From: Rhipidocladum racemiflorum
Lineage: Eukaryota > Streptophyta > Magnoliopsida > Poales > Poaceae
DNA: 64,000 nt
NCBI GenBank assembly: GCA_036346355.1
Contig: CM070585.1
Span: 8,571,001 to 8,635,000 of the forward strand
Reading direction: 5' to 3'
Numbering within the stretch: the first letter of the stretch is position 1; each line of letters starts with the position of its first letter. Both the position numbers and the translations under genes were made by a program. Under the pieces are notes generated by a model, which had not been told where the DNA came from, ran no database searches, and was given only the letters and a program-made list of their open reading frames with translations. Positions 56,698 through 64,000 of this stretch are shown here, piece by piece.

Positions 56698-57085
56698 CGA
56701 ATAGCGAGAGGAGCGGAGAGAGCTAGTCATGGTGCTGACTGAAGATAGAAAGAGAGGAACTAAGAGAGTGAGAGTGAACCAGAGAGAGTAACATAGATAG
56801 TTGGAGTGGGATGAGCAACGGTCGGGAAAGGATTTAAGTGAGGCAACTTTTCCAGAAGTCAGAATATTTAAGTTCTCAAATATTTAAGCGTTTATAAGTT
56901 TATTTAACTACTTCAATTTCACAATTTTATTTATTTTCTTCCTTTTTTCTTCCTCATTTACCCTTTCTTTTTTAACCTATTTTCTCTTTTTCCTTTTCAC
57001 TTTTTCCTCCATTTTTCCTCTTCCCCCTCTTTTTTCCCGTTTTCCCTCTTCTTTTTTCCCCTACCGATGGTTCCTAGGCATGCTT

Positions 57086-57129
<44 letters not shown>

Positions 57130-57600
57130 CATTCCCCATTTGCCTTCTCACCCAGTTGCTTCTCCACTAAATCCAGCCGACCCCGCCACTGGTTGCCGCC
57201 TCTTGCTGGCATCGGCCATCGCCACCTTCTCTGTGCCCTCAACCCATGCCCACCTCGTGCCCTCGCGGGCCCAGCCAAGCCACTAGCCAGGCCCTCCTCG
57301 CACACACGGCCCCGCTCGCCTCTGGCTCGGCTCAGCCCCGACTGAGCTTGCACTTAGGCTCAGCCAAGGCAATCATCCCCATTTCCAGGCCGCTCGATCT
57401 ACTCTCTTCTTCCATGGATTTGGCTTGGTTTCTCACTTGGTTCCCTAGTCCGACGCATGGAGGAGGTAGTGGGTGGTGGGCCACGGCCACGGCATGGAGG
57501 AGGCAGCAGTTGCAAGCCGTGACGCGGCGGGAGATTCGAGGCGACGAGGCCACGATGGGCCAGGTAGCTGAGGTGGCCTCCCTCCTCCCCTCCACGACGG
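56698..57600. repeat. 0.9-kb tandem duplication, copy 1
   Basis: Begins CGAATAGCGAGAGGAGCGG and ends TCCTCCCCTCCACGACGG; directly followed by copy 2. Contains a long (CT)n run at about 57089-57127. ORFs inside have no known domain and run through the (CT)n. Confidence 0.9.
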
Positions 57601-58482
57601 CGAATAGCGAGAGGAGCGGAGAGAGCTAGTCATGGTGCTGACTGAAGATAGAAAGAGAGGAACTAAGAGAGTGAGAGTGAGCCAGAGAGAGTAACATAGA
57701 TAGTTGGAGTGGGATGAGCAACGGTCGGGAAAGGATTTCAGCGAGGCAACTTTTCCAGAAGTCAGAATATTTAAGTTCTCAAATATTTAAGCGTTTATAA
57801 GTTTATTTAACTACTTCAATTTCACAATTTTATTTATTTTCTTCCTTTTTTCTTCCTCATTTGCCCTTTCTTTTTTAACCTATTTTCTCTTTTTCCTTTT
57901 CACTTTTTCCTCCATTTTTCCTCTTCCCCCCTCTTTTTTCCCGTTTTCCCTCTTCTTTTTTCCCCTACCGATGGTTCCTAGGCATGCTTATCCTCTCTCT
58001 CTCTCTCTCTCCATTCCCCATTTGCCTTCTCACCCAGTTGCTTCTCCACCAAATCCAACCGACCCCGCCACTGGTTGCCGCCTCTTGCTGGCATCGGCCA
58101 TCGCCACCTTCTCTGTGCCCTCAACCCATGCCCACCTCGTGCCCTCGCGGGCCCAGCCAAGCCACTAGCCAGGCCCTCCTCGCACACACGGCCCCGCTCG
58201 CCTCTGGCTCGGCTCAGCCCCGACTGAGCTTGCACTTAGGCTCAGCCAAGGCAATCATCCCCATTCCCAGGCCGCTCGATCTACTCTCTTCTTCCATGGA
58301 TTTGGCTTGGTTTCTCACTTGGTTCCCTAGTCCGACGCATGGAGGAGGTAGTGGGTGGTGGGCCACGGCCACGGCATGGAGGAGGCAGCAGTTGCAAGCC
58401 GTGACGCGGCGGGAGATTCGAGGCGACGAGGCCACGATGGGCCAGGTAGCTGAGGTGGCCTCCCTCCTCCCCTCCACGACGG
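57601..58482. repeat. 0.9-kb tandem duplication, copy 2
   Basis: Nearly identical to copy 1, 21 bases shorter, mainly because the (CT)n run is shorter (about 57992-58010). After 58482 the sequence is unique and GC-rich. Confidence 0.9.
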
Positions 58483-59568
58483 CGACACCGGATGAGGCGC
58501 GCTGTGGTTGGCGGTAGCGACGCGAGCGTGCCCTGTTGCAGGACACGATGCCAGCCTCTCCCTCCTCGTGACAGCCACAGTAACAACAGCGGCAGCAGCG
58601 CGGGCACGATTGGGGCGAGGCAGCGGCAGCGTTACAGCGTGGCAGGGGCGCAACACTGACAAGACGGGCTGCTGTGGGCGGCAACGGCGTGGGCGTGCCC
58701 TCCCGTGGGCCACGGCAGGTTTGCCGTGGCGAGTGTGCCTTTGGGGCAGTGGGTCATGCTGTGGCACGATCACACTGTGCCGTGCCGGCATAGACACGGC
58801 CCAAATGGGCTTGTTGGGCTATACCGCCCACCGTGCTCGGTTTCTAGGCCCGGCACGGCCGAGCTATAGTGAGCGAAGAAAGTCACTATTTAAGTCCAAG
58901 ACATGCGGCAACCCATTGCGCGCTCTCACAATACTTGTTACGCGACGCACAACGTTTTAGAAGATGGCGAAGTTTGGATAAACAGAATCGTACACTACCG
59001 AAACACCGTACGTTTGGCATGTCACTGTGTACGTACGTGCGCACACGAGTTCACCTGCACATAACGGTACTGACTAATTGTCACCTGCTCCATCTCTACG
59101 CACAGAACAAGCATAAGCAGATCAATCGTACCAACTTGCGATAAAAGTCGGAGGGTGATTGATCACGAGTCCTGATCCTAAACCGATCGATCTCTATCGT
59201 GCAATTGGCAACTTGCATCCGGCCATCACCTGACGAGCACAACGCGCGCGAAAAGAGTTATTTCGGAGCCATACATGTGGCCTCCGCCGCGACAGGGACG
59301 GCCGGCGCCAGAGGGAACGCGCGGACGGCGACGGGAGGCCCATGCGGCGGTCCAGGCACCGACATCGGTGCGCTTCCGTGGGCCAGCCCACGGGGCAAGT
59401 TGACGCGAACCGCCAATCAGTCGGTGGACCGTATCGCCGCGGCCATTGCTCCCGGCTCGCCCACCGTGGCTGCAAGTTGCACCGGGATAACGCTCATGCA
59501 GCGGCTGATGGTGACGGCTTCTGGTGTGGTCGCGGTCGTTCATGTGCTCGCGCGCGCGCGGTTTGGTA
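58483..59568. other. No gene supported
   Basis: GC-rich. At 58765-58860 words of the CGTGCCGGCA / CCGGCACGGCC type recur, as in some hAT-like repeats. No recognisable protein. Confidence 0.4.
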
Positions 59569-59854
59569 GGGTGTGTTTGGTTGCTTGCATGGTGCCTGAA
59601 TCGCATGAGTGGATGCAACTGTATCTATTAGACGCATGTTTGGTTTCCTGTTCATCCTGGCCAGGTGGATGCAATTGCACCCACTCATACAGAATGGAGA
59701 AAACACAGAAATTAGACTTCTCTCTAATGCAGGCCCATGAGATGCACAAACAAGCAACCAAACAACTTAACTTATATTCACTCAGTCAGGCCAAGACTAG
59801 CCTAGATGGCTCATACGAAACAAGTTAGGATAGTGCAGGTAACCAAACACACCC
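59569..59854. mobile_element. Miniature inverted-repeat element (286 bp)
   Basis: Ends GGGTGTGTTTGGTTGC and GTAACCAAACACACCC are inverted repeats of a common grass miniature type, with TA on both sides. PIF/Harbinger or hAT. Confidence 0.75.
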
Positions 59855-61675
59855 TACGTAGTTGGTTGCCAAAACCGCTTTGCCGTGACGACCAGGGAGT
59901 TCACCGCCACGCACGGCGACGCGTGGTCGGGACTCGGGAGCCCACGCCGGCCGCGCAATCCACAATAAATGTTGAGACGCACAGAGCGCGTGATCGAGCA
60001 AGCACGGGCCGGTCCTAGAGCAGACTCGAACGGTCCGACCGTGCGGATATCCGCGACAGCGACGCTGGGCGCGACCGGCGGGGAACCACTGGCCCAGAGC
60101 GACGCAGGTGCACGAATCCAACTTGATCGTAGTTGTCGCGTTACAGGGATGTACAGCTAGCTTAACCGCCAGAAGGGCACCCTCGAGCTCGCGCCGATCA
60201 GCGGGAGGCGGCACGGCGGATCACGCCCGTGCCGCGCGCGTCGAAATCTCAGGTACTGTGCACTGAGCTTTCCGGTACAATTGCGTTTGGACAAAGATCA
60301 GATTTACAAAAAAAAGATGTTTGTTAGAGAGCTAGAAAAGTGGTAATTTCCAAAAAGATTGAATAAACATGCAGGGATACGCATGATCATGCAGAGCATG
60401 CTTTATTGTGTTCATTTCAGGATGCGAAGAAAACTACATGTGGGCTTAGAATCGCTTCACATCCTTTTTATATTGTAACAAATAAAACAGAACTGTGAGC
60501 ATGATATCTAACCCTATAGCTAGGCTATAGCTCAAATTTCAGGAGAGCACCAGATATTAGAGGAAGCATTAAGTACCTCTAGATGTTACCATCTTCTTAG
60601 TCAGCAATGAAGCCATGTCGGGAAGCAAGTATCGCAGTCGGAAAGCCATTGCTTGTCTTGTCCTTTTATATATGTAAACATCCATAACATCAGATGTTCC
60701 AAATCTGTGTTTTTCTCGAAGCAGTATGCAACTATGCATGGCCCCCAAATTCTACTCTCTGAAATGCACATCGGCAACAGAAAGCCACTCGTAGGTTCTT
60801 GAATGTTTGCTTTTGCCGCTGTGAAAACGATCGAGTCTACGCTCCGACAAGAGCATCAACTCGTCGATGCAGAGATGGATATGACACAGATAACCACTAC
60901 GCGAAAAGAGTTAGAAGCCAACTCCAAATTGTAATTGAATAATATGGGATACGAACCTTCAGTGTCCATTAGTACTAGGACCCAGGCCGAATTTGCTCGA
61001 GTCTAGGTACATCTCAATAAACATTCGATCATCTTATGCGAAACACCACGACAATTTCTCTTTAAAAATGGTTAGTGTCAACCCGAGTTCCCGGTGTTCT
61101 TGGGCTTCTTCGGGATCAAACAGAACACCTTTTTCCTGACCGTGACCACTCTAAATATAAATAGCAAATGCCCTCCTACATCGAACCCTCTTATTCTTTT
61201 CTTCATTCAGCGAATACAAGTTCGTCTTTTCATTTTCTGTTTGCTATGAGCTTCCTAAATTATGGAACCATGGATAAGGAAAAGGCCATGACAAGACAAA
61301 AAGAGAGCACACAACTAACCACCCGCACCCCTTCTAGTTACGTCCTCTGACCATGAGCACCTGGCAAACACAACTTGCACACCACTTTATTACAAAGAAG
61401 AGAGCACCTTTGACGCGAATAACCGATCCGTTGCAAGCAGTTCTCCCGATCCCCCAAATGGGATGCCGTGCACGCGTGGTTTCGAGCCAATTTGCAGGGC
61501 ACATCACACGTACGCCTACCGGCAATGATCATGTATGCGCGCCGCGAATGGATTTGCTGCGAGGCGCAAGCTGTTGGCTGCCCCAAGTAGAAACCGGCGG
61601 TGACGACGCCTGCGCCCGGAGGCAACCGTAAAGCCCTCCCTACCCACGCGGTGGAGGTTAACAGAATGATTACTG
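59855..61675. other. No gene supported
   Basis: A GC-rich first 400 bases, then AT-rich sequence. CTAAATATAAATAGC at about 61151 could be a TATA box, but no coding exon follows that I can recognise. Confidence 0.4.
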
Positions 61676-61679
61676 TGTT

Positions 61680-62150
61680 TTTTTTTTTTGGGCAAAAATG
61701 ACTCATTTCCTCACCGTAGAAGACACGACAGATAACATATGTCTCTTGCCATATTCAGGGAGAGGGAGAGCAAGAGGAGATCGGATGTGCGCATGAGCAA
61801 GCAGGGTAGCAACACGCGGGACACGACAAACACTGTACATCTACTGTTCATCACTTGTGTTTGTACTGCAATACTGTTCCTCACTGTAGCATTAACGCAC
61901 ACACGATTTTGTTTTCACTATTCATACTGTAATGTTACTGTTCAACACGGTTTTGCTTCCTCGCTGAGACAGCAAGGGAGAGTGCCTTCCACGCTCTCCA
62001 AGCGTGGTGCCGTGCCCCCTGCGCTCACTCATGCAGCAACAGGGCTGATGTCCTTCCACGCTCTTCGGACGCGGCATGGGACATGTGTTATCTGTCGCGC
62101 CTTCCGCGGTGGGGAAGAGGTTTCGTAAAAAAATGTTGAGTGATTAAATT
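61680..62150. mobile_element. Possible Mutator-like element with about 50-bp inverted repeats
   Basis: Around 61695-61740 (TCCTCACCGTAGAAGACACG, then ACAGATAACATATGTC) is repeated inverted around 62070-62125 (GACATGTGTTATCTGT, then CGCGCCTTCCGCGGTGG). The middle contains repeated CACTGTTCATCACT-like phrases. Target duplication not resolved because T/A runs flank both ends. Confidence 0.5.
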
Positions 62151-62479
62151 TTTTTTTTAAAATAATGTAGAGACTAGATATACATAGGATCACAAAACCG
62201 TTTGTAACGTGTGTTCCCATCCGAGCTGGTCGTGATGTCACACGAACCAAATCCGTGGGCCCTGGCTGTGGCTAGAACACTTGGGAGCCACCACCTGGAC
62301 GACCCGATCTCACGTAGATTCGACGTGTGTGCGGCTGACGTGGGGGTCACGCGGGCAAGGGGGCCCTACAGGAGGTGGGGTAGATGGTGTTGTAAAACGT
62401 AATCGCTCATCCACACCAATCAATAGCACGCCAACAGAATCATACGGACAAAAGTAAGAGCACACACAATATAGGGGGC

Positions 62480-62870
62480 AAAGTTCTCACTTTATTAGAT
62501 TGATTTTTCTGTATAAGGAGATGCCCAATATATAGCAAAGCCAACTGTAGATAAATTCTGATTCGCCCACCAATAAATATAGTCCTTCCATACTTGAACC
62601 GGGATTCTATCTATATTATAACATTCCCCTCGGGTGAATACCATGTAATGCATATGCTCGTTAAAAACTCCTCCCAACCCAATCAGAAAAAGAGTAAATT
62701 GTACTCGCTCTCTGTGTTACAATAGTTGCCTCATTAAAAACCTTCATGTGAGAAACTTTAGGAAAACTCAATAAGGGAAAAAGAGCACAACTTATAATCT
62801 TCAGGATATAAAATATAATCTTCAGGATCATGCAAAAGGGTTATGGTTCAAGGATTTACTCCCTTTGAAC
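62480..62870 (-). mobile_element. Probable copia 3' untranslated/LTR sequence
   Basis: Lies after the end of a minus-strand copia RNase H region and includes phrases such as CATTAAAAACCTTCATG and GAAAACTCAATAAGGG, familiar from copia LTR ends of plants. The exact LTR limits are not determined. Confidence 0.45.
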
Positions 62871-64000
62871 TCTGCAAATCTCTAAGTCACCTCATTCTAG
62901 TGTCATTAACACAGTTTTGAAAAATAGATTATGACAAGGATTTAGTGAACAAATCTGCTAGATTTTCACATTAGTTAGTTTGCAATATCTTTACCTCACC
63001 ACTCTTTTGGAGTTCATGAGGATAGAAAAGCTTTGGGGCAATACGCTTCGTGATATTGCTCTTCACATAACCCATTTGCATTTGTGCAACACAAGCAGCA
63101 TTATCTTCATAGATAATGGTGGAGATCTCGACGGTATTAAGACCACATGTCTTCTAGATATGGTTAATCACACGTCTTAGCCAAACACACCCACATGAAG
63201 TTTCATATAAATCTATAATCTCTAAGTGGTTAGTAGAAGTAGCTACTAAGATCTGCATAATAGACCACTAAGAAATGACTGAACCACCTTAGAAAAACAC
63301 AAAACTAGTCTTACATTTGGCATTGTGGGGATCAAAGAGATAGCCAACATTCATATATCCCATCATAGTTAAGTCTTGGTTCTTTTGGAAAAACAATCCT
63401 AGATCTTGAGTACGTTAGAGGTATATGAGTAAAGTCTTGACACTAGCCCAATGTCTTCTGGTTGAGACTACACTGTGTCTTGCTAACAAATTTATTGTGA
63501 ATGCAATATCGGGTCTTGTGCAATTCGCAAGATACATAAGTATGGGACTTCAGGTCCTAAAACTTTCTAATTTTTCATCCTTGGTCTGAAAGAGTCTTTG
63601 TCCACTTAAAGGGATCTCACAACTATGAGGTTTTTAAAGGATGAGATTTATCAATACTAAATCTTTCCAATACCTACTTAATATAGATAGACTAGTGTAC
63701 AAATTTTTTTTCTAGAAAATGCTTTAGCTATAGGCTTAAGCAATATTTAGTTTTATCCAAATTTTTCATCTCAAACTCCGTCGTAAGGTAAAAATTTGCT
63801 TCATTTATTTCTTCTGTGGTTCCAATGATATTCAGATCATCGACATATACTAAGATGATACATAATCCATTTTAGGATTTCTTTATAAATACACAGGGAC
63901 AATCATAATTATTTGAGTATCCCTTCTTCAGGAGGAACTAACTAAGTTGGTTGTACCACATTCTCCTTGACTATTTTAGTCGTATAGTGATCTCTACTAT
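62871..64000 (-). pseudogene. Ty1/copia pol relic: reverse transcriptase and RNase H, runs off the window
   Basis: Minus strand, many stops and frameshifts. Reverse transcriptase YVDDLNIIGTTEEINEANFY is at about 63790-63852 with LTTEFEMKNLDKTKYCL after it. Next come LLARHSVVSTRRHWASVK (about 63440-63495), GYLFDPHNAK, and the RNase H segment IIYEDNAACVAQMQMGYVKS (about 63055-63117) followed by KLFYPHELQKSGEVKILQ. This order is that of copia elements. Protease, integrase and gag would lie right of base 64000. Confidence 0.85.

Noticed and set aside
57067..58517. ORFs in the tandem duplication reading poly Leu-Ser
   Set aside because: They cross the (CT)n microsatellite, have different lengths in the two copies and no domain.
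58720..58870. CGGCACGGCC-type repeats as a further hAT element
   Set aside because: Words are suggestive but no terminal repeats or flanking duplication could be found.

Overview
This is nuclear DNA of a grass (Poaceae). The evidence is a four-exon secreted alpha-amylase gene with the cereal promoter boxes, a plant-specific AP2/ERF regulator, and an accessory background of grass-type transposons: Tekay-like chromodomain Gypsy elements, PIF/Harbinger, Stowaway, Tourist and hAT miniature elements, a LINE and a Ty1/copia relic. I think a panicoid grass is likely, but the species cannot be read from the sequence. Only two host genes look intact: an ERF transcription factor (352-1089, minus) and an alpha-amylase (42461-44351, minus).

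Left arm, 1-11014. The ERF gene has a Tourist-like miniature element sitting in its leader, between TATA box and ATG. Facing away from it are the first exons of a PRP39-like splicing-factor gene, broken by a stop and frameshifts and followed by a 5'-truncated LINE. A 5.8-kb PIF/Harbinger element follows (about 5236-11011). It has an apparently complete spliced DDE transposase and a convergent, spliced Myb/SANT-like ORF1. Its terminal sequence matches the miniature element in the ERF leader.

Middle, 11015-41826. The last exon of a second, dead alpha-amylase gene is split by a complete solo Gypsy LTR (target duplication TCGGA) and truncated on its 5' side. Then comes a nest. Element A (plus strand; LTRs 17253-20164 and 38818-41826) carries element B (minus strand; LTRs 24692-28351 and 34236-37505) inside its pol gene, with target duplication ATTGA. 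The B-LTR/A-pol/A-LTR junction occurs twice (13866-20164 and about 35808-41826), so the nest was partly duplicated after B inserted, or misassembled. Both elements carry a similar extra ORF between the primer site and gag, and share small conserved sequence modules inside otherwise different LTRs.

Right arm, 41827-64000. After the intact amylase gene no further host gene can be supported. The stretch is a collection of small elements, several with exact target duplications: hAT-like elements at 44808, 47910 and 49064 (the second holding two Stowaway insertions), a likely Helitron 3' end after a 121-bp tandem array, a Tourist element at 53277, foldbacks, a 0.9-kb tandem duplication at 56698-58482, and a decayed copia pol running off the right edge.

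The two amylase copies (one dead, one intact) flank the 28-kb nest and lie on the same strand, so the window is best read as an ancient tandem amylase locus pulled apart by retrotransposons.
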